Assembly: GCA_002733645.1 (NCBI GenBank)
Contig: NVWL01000013.1
Coordinates: 1 to 64,000, forward strand
DNA length: 64,000 nucleotides
Origin: Oceanobacter sp.
GTDB taxonomy: Bacteria > Pseudomonadota > Gammaproteobacteria > Pseudomonadales > Oceanobacteraceae
Direction: 5' to 3'
Positions 46,442-55,991 of the stretch are shown here, piece by piece; the stretch's first letter is position 1, and each line of letters starts with the position of its first letter. The notes under the pieces were generated by a model. That model did not search any database. It saw nothing but the letters and a program-made list of their open reading frames with translations, and was not told the DNA's origin. The translations under genes were made by a program, and so were the position numbers.

Positions 46442-47839
46442 TTAGCATCGTGAGATTAACCGTGCCTTGGCACGACCAGCCGCAGCACGCACCTGATCCG
46501 GGGCGGTGCCGCCAATGTGATTACGAGCCGCCACAGAGCCTTCAAGGGTCAGAATATCAAACACGTCGGCAGTGATTTCGTTCGAAAACTGCTTCAGCTC
46601 TTCCAGTGTCATTTCACTTAGGTCTTTGCCGGTTTCTAGGCCGTAGGCCACTGCTTTACCAACAATTTCATGCGCATCACGGAAGGCAATACCTTTGCCG
46701 ACCACGTAATCAGCAAGGTCGGTAGCGGTGGAGAATCCACGCATGGCGGCTTCGCGCATGTCTTCTTTGCGAGCCATCAAATGCGGCACCATATCGGCGA
46801 AGGCGCGCAGGCTGTCGCGCAGTGTATCGACCGTGTCGAATAACGGTTCTTTGTCTTCTTGATTGTCTTTGTTATACGCCAGCGGCTGTGACTTCATTAA
46901 TGTGAGCAGGCTGATCATGTGGCCATATACACGGCCGGTTTTACCGCGAACCAACTCAGGTACGTCGGGGTTTTTCTTCTGCGGCATGATCGACGACCCA
47001 GTACAAAAGCGATCTGGCAGATCAACAAAGCGGAATTGCGCCGAGGCCCAAAGCACCAGCTCTTCAGAGAAGCGCGACATATGCATCATGATGATGGACG
47101 CCGCCGCAGTGAATTCGATAGCGAAGTCACGGTCAGATACCGAATCTAGGCTGTTTTCAGTCGGGGCTTCAAAACCCAATAGTTCAGCGGTGTAATGACG
47201 GTCGATTGGGTAAGTCGTTCCCGCAAGAGCAGCCGCCCCTAGAGGTAACTGATTGGTACGCTTACGACAATCTTGTAGGCGCGCAAAGTCACGCTCTAGC
47301 ATTTCGTTCCATGCCAGCAGGTGATGACCAAAGGTCACTGGCTGTGCTGTTTGCAGGTGCGTAAATCCCGGCATAACGGTGTCTGCTTCTTTTTCAGCAA
47401 GACCGACCAAGCCTTCTTGGAGGCGTGTCAGCTCAGCACTGATGTGGTCGATTTCTTCACGCATATACAAGCGAATATCGGTGGCCACTTGGTCGTTACG
47501 TGAACGGCCAGTATGAAGCTTCTTACCTGTGATACCGATTTTGGCAGTAAGGGCGGCTTCGATGTTCATGTGCACATCTTCTAACGCGACCGACCACTCG
47601 AAGGTGCCGTTTTCGATGTCGGCTTGCACTTCTTTTAGGCCCTGAATGATGTCTTCGCGTTCTTGCTCGGTTAACACGCCAACCTTGCAGAGCATAGTTG
47701 CGTGAGCAACCGATCCCTGAATATCTTGGCGGTACATGCGGCGATCGAAATCCACAGATGCTGTGTAGCGGGCAACAAAGGCGTCGGTCGCTTCCGAGAA
47801 ACGGCCACCCCAAGAAGCATTGGTGGATTGATCAGACAT
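46442..47839 (-). CDS. argH: Argininosuccinate lyase
   Basis: Last step of arginine synthesis: argininosuccinate to arginine and fumarate. The fumarase-superfamily signature [12 protein letters not shown] is at about 280-291, and [13 protein letters not shown] at about 108-120. At 465 residues it is full length. Its last 15-25 codons (end AKARLISRC) lie beyond the inferred crossover and were probably supplied by the island; the original end is at 43235-43369. It is divergent from algZ. Confidence 0.97.
   Translation of the reverse strand: MSDQSTNASWGGRFSEATDAFVARYTASVDFDRRMYRQDIQGSVAHATMLCKVGVLTEQEREDIIQGLKEVQADIENGTFEWSVALEDVHMNIEAALTAKIGITGKKLHTGRSRNDQVATDIRLYMREEIDHISAELTRLQEGLVGLAEKEADTVMPGFTHLQTAQPVTFGHHLLAWNEMLERDFARLQDCRKRTNQLPLGAAALAGTTYPIDRHYTAELLGFEAPTENSLDSVSDRDFAIEFTAAASIIMMHMSRFSEELVLWASAQFRFVDLPDRFCTGSSIMPQKKNPDVPELVRGKTGRVYGHMISLLTLMKSQPLAYNKDNQEDKEPLFDTVDTLRDSLRAFADMVPHLMARKEDMREAAMRGFSTATDLADYVVGKGIAFRDAHEIVGKAVAYGLETGKDLSEMTLEELKQFSNEITADVFDILTLEGSVAARNHIGGTAPDQVRAAAGRAKARLISRC
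46467..46516. repeat. att-like direct repeat inside argH
   Basis: The counterpart of 43257-43306, lying within codons for the conserved end of ArgH ([17 protein letters not shown]). The intact argH reads straight through it, so the insertion restored a functional 3' end. Confidence 0.75.
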
Positions 47840-48026
47840 GATGAACCTCGCAAATAGATGATGAAAAACGGCGCAGATTATACCTTCTGCAGAGGCGGGT
47901 TCCTACTTATGCCGTCGAATTCCACCGGTTCTTCTGCTCGGCCTTCTTTCCGTTCTATTCTGCAAAGGCTTTACATCACAGGGTTGAAGCGGTGAGACTT
48001 ACTTTAATTGCCTCCCGGAGCTGCAT

Positions 48027-49064
48027 GTGAAAGACAACAAAGACAGATTGCTAGAAGGATTTTTCCTGCCGGACTTGTGCAATGCCCGGGCCATTTTAGT
48101 GCTGCTGATTGTTAGCGAAGCTCTCGTTATGGCATTGACGCTTGTGGAGAGTGGTATTGCCAACTTTTCTTGGACGCGTTTTGGTTTAGTGTCCTTGTTT
48201 GTGCAGTGGATTGCGTTGGTGTCTGTGGCGGTGTTGTGCCAGCTTCGAGTGGTGTTGGCTGGGGTGTCTATCGTGGTTGCATCGCTCGTCGCAATGTTGG
48301 TGATTCAGGTGATCACGTTAGCCATTGGTTTGTTGGGAGATATACTTTTGCCCAGCGGTCAGCTCGAAACCAACTGGCTATGGGTTGCGCGCAATCAGCT
48401 GGTGAGTGCGATTTTCTCGTCCATGGCCCTGCGTTATTTCTATGTGCAAAGCCAGTGGCGCTTACAGACCCAAGCAGAACTGCGCTCGCGGCTAGCGGCC
48501 TTGCAGGCCAATATTCGTCCGCATTTCTTTTTTAACACCCTGAATACAGTCGCCTCTCTGATTGTGATTGATCCTGAGAGAGCCGAACACATGCTGATGG
48601 AGCTAGCTCAATTGTTTCGGGCGGTACTGAAAGGTGCGGATGCTACTTCGTCATTAAAAGAAGAGTTTGAGTTGGGCCGGGGTTATTTGGATATTGAACA
48701 AACCCGCCTTGGTGAGCGTTTGCAAGTAGAGTGGGATCTGCCTCACAGCTTGCCAGATTTGCAGGTGCCACAATTAATCTTACAGCCTTTGCTTGAAAAC
48801 GCGGTGTACCACGGCATACAACCTGTGGTGGAAGCGGGTAATATTCGAATAGCGATGCGCTCTGTATCCACTGGTTGGGAAATCGTCATTACGAATAGTA
48901 AGGCTGCCAAAAGTAGCAATACTGGTGGCAATCGAATTGCTCATCAAAATATACGAGCGCGATTAGACGCGCATTTTGTTCAGAACACGGGGTTGGAGGT
49001 GAACGATATGGGATCTAGTTACGAAGCGCGCTTACTTCTTCCAGCCTCTGGAGAAAATGCGTGA
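48027..49064 (+). CDS. algZ: AlgZ/FimS-like sensor histidine kinase
   Basis: LytS/AlgZ-type kinase of 345 residues. It has about four N-terminal membrane segments (24-130), a short coiled region, then the His_kinase domain with LQANIRPHFFFNTLNTVASL (about 158-177, phospho-acceptor His) and N-box QLILQPLLENAVYHGI (about 249-264). The glycine-rich ATP lid of standard kinases is weak, which is also known for AlgZ. The GTG start overlaps nothing upstream. The gene overlaps algR by 4 bp. The position between argH and hemC is the same as in Pseudomonas. Confidence 0.9.
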   Translation: MKDNKDRLLEGFFLPDLCNARAILVLLIVSEALVMALTLVESGIANFSWTRFGLVSLFVQWIALVSVAVLCQLRVVLAGVSIVVASLVAMLVIQVITLAIGLLGDILLPSGQLETNWLWVARNQLVSAIFSSMALRYFYVQSQWRLQTQAELRSRLAALQANIRPHFFFNTLNTVASLIVIDPERAEHMLMELAQLFRAVLKGADATSSLKEEFELGRGYLDIEQTRLGERLQVEWDLPHSLPDLQVPQLILQPLLENAVYHGIQPVVEAGNIRIAMRSVSTGWEIVITNSKAAKSSNTGGNRIAHQNIRARLDAHFVQNTGLEVNDMGSSYEARLLLPASGENA

Positions 49065-49783
49065 GTTATCGAGTGCTTGTTGTTGATGATGAGCCATTAG
49101 CGCGCGAACGCCTAAAGCGTTTAATGCTTGAACACGCTGACTTCACTTGCATTGCCGAAGCTGGAGATGGTGCGGCAGCGGTCTCTTGGTTGCAGCAATT
49201 TAACGCCGATGTGGTATTGCTTGATATTCAAATGCCGGGCCTTGATGGCTTGCAAGCGGCAGAGCGAATTGCTGAGTTAGAGAAGCCGCCGGTGATAATC
49301 TTTTGCACTGCGTACGACGACCATGCCGTCTCGGCGTTTCGGGTGAATGCTGCGGATTACCTGCTCAAGCCTATTCGTAAAGAAGACCTCGCCCGCGCTT
49401 TGTGCCGTGCGATCGAACGTCTTGAGCGCAGTGCCGCTAGCCCCGAAGCCTCTGCTCGTACCCATATTAGTGCCAAAACAGCCCAAGGGTTAACCTTGAT
49501 TCCGGTAGAAAATGTTATCTACTTTAGTGCTGATCAAAAGTACGTTAGCGTGCATCATCTCGATGGCGAAACCCTGATTGATGATTCACTGAAGCAGCTC
49601 GAAGAAGAGTTCCCTCAACATTTCTTACGTATACATCGCAGTACGTTGGTGGCGGTTGATCGTATTTCTGGTATTGAAAATACCGACGAGGGGGCGATAC
49701 TTTGCCTTAAAGGATTAGATGATCCTCTTCCGGTCAGTCGTCGGCATGTGGCGAGTGTTAAGCGATTTATTAAAGGGGTCTAA
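49061..49783 (+). CDS. algR: AlgR-like LytTR response regulator
   Basis: A 240-residue regulator with an N-terminal receiver domain (VVDDEPLARERLKRL; phospho-acceptor Asp in VVLLDIQMPGLDG, about residue 54; TAYDDHAVSAFRVNAADYLLKPI). A C-terminal LytTR DNA-binding domain follows (VIYFSADQKYVSVHHLDGE, FLRIHRSTLVAV). In Pseudomonas AlgR controls alginate and type IV pili; targets here are unknown. GTG start within the algZ stop (GTGA). Confidence 0.92.
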   Translation: MSYRVLVVDDEPLARERLKRLMLEHADFTCIAEAGDGAAAVSWLQQFNADVVLLDIQMPGLDGLQAAERIAELEKPPVIIFCTAYDDHAVSAFRVNAADYLLKPIRKEDLARALCRAIERLERSAASPEASARTHISAKTAQGLTLIPVENVIYFSADQKYVSVHHLDGETLIDDSLKQLEEEFPQHFLRIHRSTLVAVDRISGIENTDEGAILCLKGLDDPLPVSRRHVASVKRFIKGV

Positions 49784-49892
49784 ATCCCCCATTTTCAATG
49801 CCATATTCCAGCCTAAACGCGACCGCTCGCGCCATTTCCGTTATCATTCGCGCAAATATTGTTAAGTACCGCTCTCAATCGTAAGGATTCTC

Positions 49893-50834
49893 ATGCCTAC
49901 TCCGTCGACGCTGCGCATCGCCACGCGCAAAAGCCCGCTTGCTATGTGGCAGGCTGAACACATCAAAGCTCGCTTAGAAGCGTTGCATCCTGGCTTAGTG
50001 GTTGAGCTTGTTACCTTTACCACCCAGGGGGACAAAATTCTTGATGTGCCTCTGGCGAAGATCGGTGGCAAAGGTTTATTTGTTAAAGAGCTGGAAGCCG
50101 CGATGCTGGATGGGCGTGCAGACATCGCCGTGCACTCAATGAAAGACGTGCCAATGGAGTTTCCGGAAGGGCTAGAGCTGGGTGTGATTTGTGAACGCGA
50201 AAATCCCTTAGATGCGTTTGTTTCCAACAAATACAAAAGCATCGCTGAGATGCCTGAAGGCGCTATCGTTGGCACTTCTAGTTTGCGTCGCCAATGTCAG
50301 GTGCAGCAACAGCGCCCGGATCTTGTGATTAATAGTTTGCGTGGTAACGTGCAGACGCGTTTGGGTAAGATGGACGCGGGTGAATTTGATGCCATTATTC
50401 TTGCGTCTGCGGGATTACTGCGGATGGAAATGGACGATCGTATTGCGGCATTTATGCCGGCGGAAGAATCATTACCCGCAGGTGGCCAAGGCGCATTAGG
50501 TATCGAGTGGCGCACCGGTGATACTGATATCCAGAACTTACTTAAACCACTGCATGACGAAGTGACAGCGAGCTGTGTCTTAGCCGAACGTGCATTGAAT
50601 CGTCGCTTACAAGGTGGATGTCAGGTACCAATTGCGTGTTACGCCGAACGTGTTGGTGATGCTTTGTGGCTACGTGGGCTGGTGGGCAGCGTGGATGGTA
50701 AGCAAATCTTACGTACAGAAACCAGTGGCCTAGCCGTCGATGGCGAAGCCATGGGCATTAAGGCCGCTGAAGACCTGTTGGCCCAAGGTGCAGGTGATAT
50801 CCTCACTGCCGTTTACGGATTCGAAGTTAAGTAG
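49893..50834 (+). CDS. hemC: Porphobilinogen deaminase (hydroxymethylbilane synthase)
   Basis: Joins four porphobilinogens into hydroxymethylbilane in heme synthesis. The cofactor cysteine is Cys243 in [30 protein letters not shown] at the N-terminus and [14 protein letters not shown] are typical. The length of 313 residues is normal. The stop is directly followed by the hemD ATG. Confidence 0.97.
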   Translation: MPTPSTLRIATRKSPLAMWQAEHIKARLEALHPGLVVELVTFTTQGDKILDVPLAKIGGKGLFVKELEAAMLDGRADIAVHSMKDVPMEFPEGLELGVICERENPLDAFVSNKYKSIAEMPEGAIVGTSSLRRQCQVQQQRPDLVINSLRGNVQTRLGKMDAGEFDAIILASAGLLRMEMDDRIAAFMPAEESLPAGGQGALGIEWRTGDTDIQNLLKPLHDEVTASCVLAERALNRRLQGGCQVPIACYAERVGDALWLRGLVGSVDGKQILRTETSGLAVDGEAMGIKAAEDLLAQGAGDILTAVYGFEVK

Positions 50835-51608
50835 ATGACCGCTAAGTCAGAGCGGCCCATTATTGTGACGCGGCCAAGTGGCCAAGCCGATGAGTTGTTG
50901 GCGCAGGCATCTGAATTGAGCAATGAGGTACGCCATCATCCGTTAATTGATATTCACTCATTTGACGACGATGGCTCGATAGCAGCCAATGCAGCGCGGC
51001 GTAAAATATTAGATATTGATCGTTACGATGCTGTTATCGCCATTAGCCGCAATGCGGCAGAATGTGGTTTAACTTGGCTTGATGATTACTGGCCTCAATA
51101 CCCAGTAGGTATTCGTTGGTATGGCGTTGGGCCAACCACAGTTGAAGTTATGCGAGCTGGTGGCCTTGAGCCTGAAATGCCGGAGTCGCGTTTTGATAGT
51201 GAAGGTGTGCTGGAACTGCCTTCACTGCAAAACATTGAACAAGAGAAGATTCTAATCTGGCGGGGTGTCGGAGGACGCGAAACCTTAGCGTCGGTATTGC
51301 GACAGCGCGATGCACACGTCGATTACGCCGAGTTATACGAACGTCGCCAGATTGATTGGTCGCAGACCGACTGGGATAGCACCCTAACAGGAAGTCCTTT
51401 GCTGATACTGAGCAGTGGACAGGCGCTGGACATTGCCGAACAACAGGTTAGCAACTTAAAAGATAGAATAACGGCACTTTTGGTTCCCAGTGAGCGAGTG
51501 GCTACTTACGCCCGAGAGCAGGGGTATCGCGACGTGATAGTTGCAGCGAGTGCCCGTAATGAAGATACTTTGCACAGTCTGCGCGCGTGGTTAGCCGCAG
51601 CACGATAA
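50835..51608 (+). CDS. hemD: Uroporphyrinogen-III synthase
   Basis: Closes hydroxymethylbilane to uroporphyrinogen III. The family is poorly conserved, but IVTRPSGQADELL at the start, ILIWRGVGGRETLASVL in the middle, YERRQIDW and the final LHSLRAWLA, together with the zero-gap position after hemC, make the call secure. 257 residues, normal size. Confidence 0.93.
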   Translation: MTAKSERPIIVTRPSGQADELLAQASELSNEVRHHPLIDIHSFDDDGSIAANAARRKILDIDRYDAVIAISRNAAECGLTWLDDYWPQYPVGIRWYGVGPTTVEVMRAGGLEPEMPESRFDSEGVLELPSLQNIEQEKILIWRGVGGRETLASVLRQRDAHVDYAELYERRQIDWSQTDWDSTLTGSPLLILSSGQALDIAEQQVSNLKDRITALLVPSERVATYAREQGYRDVIVAASARNEDTLHSLRAWLAAAR

Positions 51609-51645
51609 TTTTTGCCTGAATGGCCATATTATAAGGAAGCCAGCA

Positions 51646-52782
51646 GTGAGTAATGAACAAAAAAACTCCGCACCATCTGCACCAATAGGTAAGGAAAAGA
51701 AGGATAAGGGCGCCTCTAACGCACTTTCCTGGATCAATCTGATCCTAATCATCATCCTGTTCCTGATGGCCGGCTTTGCTGGCTGGATTGTTTGGCAGCA
51801 GAATCAGAGTGCCACGGCGGAATCTGCTGTTCTTAAAGACCGTTTAGGCACCGCGCTGCAAAAAATTGAAGCGAGCAATGCTCGTGAAAATGCATTAATG
51901 AAGCGTGCCGAAGCCTTAAATGAAACCTCACTGACATTGGCCGAGCAAGTAGCTCATAACAGCGAGCGCTTAGGTAAGCTTCCGGGGGCTGAGCGTCAGG
52001 ATTGGTTGTTAGCAGAAGCTGAGTACCTGCTACGGTTAGCCAATCAACGTCTTGAGTTGGAGCGTGATTGGGACGGCGCGGTTAGCATGTTAACGGCGGC
52101 GGATAACGTACTGATTGAAACTCGCAACCCGCGTTTAGATAAAGTGCGTGCACAAATCGCCCGCGAATTAATGGCGCTGCGTGCTGTGCCAGCAGTAGAT
52201 CGTGTTGGTGCGATCTTCCGCTTACAAGCCCTGCAAGAACAAGTAACGAGCTTGCCTTGGATGCCTGAAAAGCTGATTCCTGATGTCGCTGTTGAAGAAG
52301 AGCCACGTGTTCTGGAAGAGCAAACTTGGTACTGGAACGCTTGGTTTACCGTGAAAGACAACGTCACTCGCATGGTACGTATCCGCGAGCGTGACGCACC
52401 AATCGCAGCTCCTTTGACGCCAGATCAGCAGTACTACCTTCAGCAAAACATGCACTTGATGCTTGAGCAGGCGCAGGTAGCGTTATTGCGCGAACAAACC
52501 GAACTCTACACGCACAGCCTTGGTCGTGTTCAAGAGTGGTTAGATCAATACCTCGTGATGGAAGATGAGCGCACCCGTGCAGCCCGCGCAGCTTTAGCTC
52601 AACTGGCCGCTTGGGATGTTTCACCAGAGCGCCCAGACGTCACAAAGTCTTTAATTCTGTTGCAAAAATTGGTTGAAGAGCAGCGTCGTGGAAGCGTTAA
52701 TTCAGCGGCTCCAGTAAAAGCACAACCTAAAGTACAAAAGAAAGAGGAAGCAGCCCCAGCGCAAGCGGAGGGTGAGGCATGA
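51646..52782 (+). CDS. hemX: HemX-like uroporphyrinogen-III C-methyltransferase-family membrane protein
   Basis: Single-pass inner-membrane protein of 378 residues: basic cytoplasmic start, membrane segment about 26-47, then a coiled-coil region (51-110) and a helical periplasmic domain (WLLAEAEYLLRLANQRLELE). The tail is rich in Ala, Pro, Lys and Glu. The family is annotated as HemX, but no methyltransferase domain is present, so the enzyme name is misleading. GTG start. Overlaps hemY by 4 bp. Confidence 0.92.
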   Translation: MSNEQKNSAPSAPIGKEKKDKGASNALSWINLILIIILFLMAGFAGWIVWQQNQSATAESAVLKDRLGTALQKIEASNARENALMKRAEALNETSLTLAEQVAHNSERLGKLPGAERQDWLLAEAEYLLRLANQRLELERDWDGAVSMLTAADNVLIETRNPRLDKVRAQIARELMALRAVPAVDRVGAIFRLQALQEQVTSLPWMPEKLIPDVAVEEEPRVLEEQTWYWNAWFTVKDNVTRMVRIRERDAPIAAPLTPDQQYYLQQNMHLMLEQAQVALLREQTELYTHSLGRVQEWLDQYLVMEDERTRAARAALAQLAAWDVSPERPDVTKSLILLQKLVEEQRRGSVNSAAPVKAQPKVQKKEEAAPAQAEGEA

Positions 52783-53954
52783 GACTGATCGTTTTCTTAC
52801 TGATCTTAACCGCCATCGTTGGCATAAGCGCGGGTGCATTTATCTACATTGATGCTGGCTACGTCATGCTGAGCTTTGATGTCTACACGCTGGAAACCAG
52901 CTTGTGGATGTTCTTGTTACTCGCGGCTGTTGCCTTGTTTGCTATTTATATCGTTGTTCGTTCGTTGTTAGTGTTGCTTGGCAGCGATCGTCGTTTTAAC
53001 GAATGGCGTCAGCGCCGTCGTAGCCTGCGGGCACGTCGTCAAACCACACGTGGATTGTTATCGCTAGCACAAGGCCAATGGCGTCGTGCTGAGCGTAACT
53101 TAACCAGCAGCGCCAAAGATGCTGATCAGCCCTTGATTAACTACCTTGCAGCGGCCCGCGCGGCCTACGAGCAAGGCAAAGAAGAAGCGACGGACGAATG
53201 GCTCAAAGAAGCGAGCCTAAGCACCAAAGGTTCTGAACTTGCCGTGGGTATTACTCACGTTCAATTGCTGCAATCACGTCATCAAAACGAACAGGCACTG
53301 GCTGTATTGTTAAGCCTGCGAGAAAAACACCCGCGTCATGCTTACGTGCTTAAGTTGCTGGTAAAAACACTGCAAGAGTTGAAAGACTGGGTGGCACTGA
53401 ATGATTTACTTCCGACATTGCGTAAAGCGACCAAAATTCCAGCGGACGATTTAAAAACGTTGGAAGAAAACGTCGCACTGCAACTGCTAGACCGAGCGCG
53501 TCATAGCAATGCAGGTAAAGAGTTGGTGAGCACCTTTAATGGCTTGTCACGGGATGTTCGCTACACCCAGCAAGTGATGGCAGCCTACGTTGAGTTACTG
53601 CTAGAGACCGATCAAGAAGCCAAAGCCGAAGAAGCGTTGCGTGAAGGCTTAAAGAGCTCGTGGCACGATGATTTGGTTGAGCAATATGGCCGAATTAAAG
53701 GCGATGATGCCAGCAAGCAATTGCTGTTTGCCGAGCAAAACCTAAAAGAGCGCCCCAATGATCCGGTACTCCTACTAACGATTGGCCGCTTGGCGCTGCG
53801 TGTGAATAATCTTGAAAAAGCACGTGAATACCTACAGACCGGCCTTAAAATCAAAGGCTTGCCTGAGCTGCATGCCGAGATGGGTAAAGTGATGTTGGCT
53901 GAGGGTGACGAAACCTTAGCTTGCGAACATTTCCAGCTGGCTTTGGGTCACTGA
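52779..53954 (+). CDS. hemY: HemY-like TPR membrane protein
   Basis: A 391-residue protein with two N-terminal membrane segments (about 4-26 and 43-66), a basic region (RRRSLRARRQTTRG) and a TPR-like helical domain (GRLALRVNNLEKAREYLQTG near the end). It belongs to the proteobacterial HemY family, not the protoporphyrinogen oxidase of Bacillus with the same name. It ends the hemCDXY operon. Confidence 0.92.
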   Translation: MRLIVFLLILTAIVGISAGAFIYIDAGYVMLSFDVYTLETSLWMFLLLAAVALFAIYIVVRSLLVLLGSDRRFNEWRQRRRSLRARRQTTRGLLSLAQGQWRRAERNLTSSAKDADQPLINYLAAARAAYEQGKEEATDEWLKEASLSTKGSELAVGITHVQLLQSRHQNEQALAVLLSLREKHPRHAYVLKLLVKTLQELKDWVALNDLLPTLRKATKIPADDLKTLEENVALQLLDRARHSNAGKELVSTFNGLSRDVRYTQQVMAAYVELLLETDQEAKAEEALREGLKSSWHDDLVEQYGRIKGDDASKQLLFAEQNLKERPNDPVLLLTIGRLALRVNNLEKAREYLQTGLKIKGLPELHAEMGKVMLAEGDETLACEHFQLALGH

Positions 53955-54033
53955 TCAATTTGGCACTGATGTTGTGATGCGGTGATATATCTTGATATCG
54001 CCGCGATAGTCTCAACGTTAGTGTCACTCTCCG

Positions 54034-54108
54034 CTTACCCTTACCGCTTACCCTTACCGCTTACCGCTTACCGCTTACCGCTTACCGCTTACCGCTTACC
54101 GCTTACCG
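54034..54108 (+). repeat. Heptanucleotide tandem repeat CTTACCG
   Basis: Eight perfect CTTACCG units at 54053-54108 are preceded by CTTACC-CTTACCG-CTTACC (54034-54052), a variant with alternating 6- and 7-bp units. It lies between hemY and the flavodoxin gene with no convincing reading frame. The rest of the 370-bp gap holds a GGTGATAT/ATATCGCC dyad at 53981-54002 just after hemY and a Fur-like box at 54274. Confidence 0.95.
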
Positions 54109-54273
54109 TTTCTCTTTTCTCTATTTGGTATCTGGTTCGCTTCCTTACGCGTGATCCTTGTTCCTGACTCTTGAAGGATATCCCTCCATTGCTGACTGTT
54201 CCTGTCTGTTAATCGTGGTTGGTTGGATGCTCCCTGATAATCCTTATCGATTATTGGTTGAATTTTTATTAAA

Positions 54274-54292
54274 TATAATGATAATGATTCGC
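54274..54292 (+). promoter_or_regulatory. Fur-box-like site upstream of flavodoxin
   Basis: TATAATGATAATGATTCGC matches about 14 or 15 of the 19 positions of the GATAATGATAATCATTATC consensus, and TGATAAT-G-ATTCGCA fits the 7-1-7 model with two mismatches. It is 32 bp before the flavodoxin start, overlapping where a promoter should be. This agrees with iron-repressed flavodoxin expression. Confidence 0.72.
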
Positions 54293-54323
54293 ATTAAGTA
54301 ATTTTGGTCATCAAGGAATCATT

Positions 54324-54878
54324 ATGTCAGCAGTCTCTCTCTCTACATCTCGAGTAGGTGTTATTTTTGGTACCGATACAGGTAACACTGAAGACGTCGC
54401 TGAAAAAATCATGACTGAGTTAGAAAATTACGACGTAGTGGCAGAGTTGATTAACGTTACCGACATCAGTCCAGAGGCTATTGCTGAGTTTGACCTTGCC
54501 ATTATGGGGATTCCAACCTGGGATTTTGGTGGTATTCAGGCCGACTGGGAAGACTTTGAAGACGCGCTTGTGCTCGCAGATTTAAACGGAAAAATGGTTG
54601 CTCTATTCGGGCTAGGAGATCAGTTTGGCTACGGTGATTTTTTTGTGGATGCGATGGGATGGCTACAAGAAAAACTAGAACCCACGGGTGCTAGCTTGAT
54701 CGGCTATTGGCCGACCGATGGGTATGAGTTTGAAGCATCACGCGCGCTAAATGAGGATAAAACTTTGTTTTGTGGCCTCGCAATTGATGAAGATCAACAG
54801 TTCGAATTAACCGACAAACGAGTGAGTGATTGGATTCGTCAAATCGTTAACGAATATGAAAGCGCGGCTGCGGCTTAA
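54324..54878 (+). CDS. Long-chain flavodoxin
   Basis: FMN-binding electron carrier of 184 residues, a ferredoxin substitute under iron limitation. The phosphate-binding loop is FGTDTGNTE (15-23), the aromatic FMN contact is in GIPTWDFGGIQADWE, and GLGDQFGYGDFFVDAMGWL with the inserted strand marks the long-chain type. ATG at 54324 follows AAGGAA. The Fur-like box directly upstream supports iron control. Closer to FldA than FldB, not certain. Confidence 0.93.
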   Translation: MSAVSLSTSRVGVIFGTDTGNTEDVAEKIMTELENYDVVAELINVTDISPEAIAEFDLAIMGIPTWDFGGIQADWEDFEDALVLADLNGKMVALFGLGDQFGYGDFFVDAMGWLQEKLEPTGASLIGYWPTDGYEFEASRALNEDKTLFCGLAIDEDQQFELTDKRVSDWIRQIVNEYESAAAA

Positions 54879-54908
54879 CCTCAACTCGATACCAAGGGCG
54901 GAAGCAAA

Positions 54909-55349
54909 ATGAAGTATATGTGTAAAAAACATCGTAATTGGTTGGTGGAGCACCCGACTGAGCTATTACCGAGTTTCCGTAAAACGAGGATGGCGGGGCG
55001 TGCCGCAATGGCCAGATTAAGCTGGGATCACGCCGTACTTTACTATGGCAACGCCCTTGAGATGTCAGAGATTATGCTCATTCAAAAGCCGGGGCAGCGT
55101 ACTCAGCAGCGTTATGTCGATACGGCCATTGAAATGATGCATGCGTTGCGGAATTCCGCACAGGCAAACACCAGCCATTTTTTATTTAGCCATGTTCTTG
55201 ATCGCTTAGAACAAGAAGCTGAGCACCTCTTTACTGTTGAAAGCTTGGCGGTGCTGCGTAATGTTGCCTTTGGCAGCAAAGAAAAAGCCAATGCACGCTT
55301 AGAACAGCAGCCTTCGCAATTACAACCTACCTCCGGCTATTTGCACTAA
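54909..55349 (+). CDS. Protein of unknown function downstream of flavodoxin
   Basis: A 146-residue soluble, helical protein (MKYMCKKHRNWLVEHPTELL at the start). No signal or membrane segment. The middle (WDHAVLYYGNALEMSEIML) has a TPR-like feel but no clear repeat. ATG follows GGGCGGAAG at a good distance, 30 bp after the flavodoxin stop, so the two are probably cotranscribed and iron-controlled. I do not recognise the family. Confidence 0.7.
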   Translation: MKYMCKKHRNWLVEHPTELLPSFRKTRMAGRAAMARLSWDHAVLYYGNALEMSEIMLIQKPGQRTQQRYVDTAIEMMHALRNSAQANTSHFLFSHVLDRLEQEAEHLFTVESLAVLRNVAFGSKEKANARLEQQPSQLQPTSGYLH

Positions 55350-55488
55350 GGGTGTATTAACAAGCCATACCGGCTGTTGGAATGGCCGTCAGTATTCTGG
55401 TGCTGCCGCGCTAACTCAGGTAATGTCACGCTGATAACAGTAATAGGTCGGTGCATCGAGCACAAAAGACCAAACACAGCGTGGCGAC

Positions 55489-55932
55489 ATGACAATAGTT
55501 TACCGAACGGCCTTTGCCGATTACCTCACTATTCTTACCGGCTTATTCACCATAGCCAGTGGTTTATACTCTTTATATTCTGGTGGCGATGTCCTTGATA
55601 GTCCTACTCAAGACGGCTACTGGGGGCCTTACTTACGCCATGCGGTCGCGCTCGTGGTTACTGTCGTGGGGCTGTATTTCTTCCTTGATCAATCCATTCG
55701 TTTAGCAAGAAGAGTGGTAGTTGGAGGGTCTAGTGCGCTACCTCGTTGGTTGGTCTACGGCATGTTTTACTTCGGTGGGATGGCGTTCTTCTCTGTATTC
55801 CAGATCGTATTTCAGTCAAGTGTGTTTGAAGAAATGCACTGGTCGTACTTTATTACCTCATTAGTTATTTGGCTGGCTGTCACTATTCCTCTAGCAGCGG
55901 CGTCTGCATTTAAGAAAAAGCCTCGGCGTTAA
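55489..55932 (+). CDS. Four-TM membrane protein of unknown function
   Basis: A 147-residue protein with four hydrophobic segments (about 10-28, 48-67, 85-110 and 121-140) and a basic end KKKPRR. It resembles short tripartite tricarboxylate or DctQ-like membrane subunits in size only; no partner genes are present, so that is not claimed. ATG at 55489 lacks a strong ribosome site. Confidence 0.6.
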   Translation: MTIVYRTAFADYLTILTGLFTIASGLYSLYSGGDVLDSPTQDGYWGPYLRHAVALVVTVVGLYFFLDQSIRLARRVVVGGSSALPRWLVYGMFYFGGMAFFSVFQIVFQSSVFEEMHWSYFITSLVIWLAVTIPLAAASAFKKKPRR

Positions 55933-55991
55933 CCTGAACGCCAGCCACCACCGCGCTCTGCGGCCATTGGTGCCAAAAGCTTTAATCAGTA

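Larger units (their letters stand above)
43235..46516. mobile_element. Small AT-rich genomic island at the 3' end of argH
   Basis: The segment between the two argH 3' ends is far richer in A and T than the flanks and its genes use AT-rich codons. It carries three genes on the plus strand and one on the minus strand, none of them housekeeping. The direct repeats at its ends are in the same orientation, as produced by site-specific integration. No integrase or transposase gene is inside, so it was probably mobilised in trans or has lost its recombinase. No tRNA is involved; argH itself is the target and its reading frame is preserved. Confidence 0.75.

Noticed and set aside
43235-46516. tRNA or tmRNA as attachment site of the island
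   Set aside because: No tRNA-like sequence at either end; the duplicated stretch is the argH coding end.
46442-47839. argH as a damaged gene due to the insertion
   Set aside because: The frame runs to 465 residues with a normal conserved C-terminus; only the distal copy is a fragment.
51646-52782. Uroporphyrinogen methyltransferase activity for HemX
   Set aside because: The protein is a coiled-coil membrane protein without a SAM-binding domain; the name is kept only as family label.
53982-54167. Open frame through the CTTACCG repeat
   Set aside because: Composition is dictated by the repeat; no ribosome site or domain.
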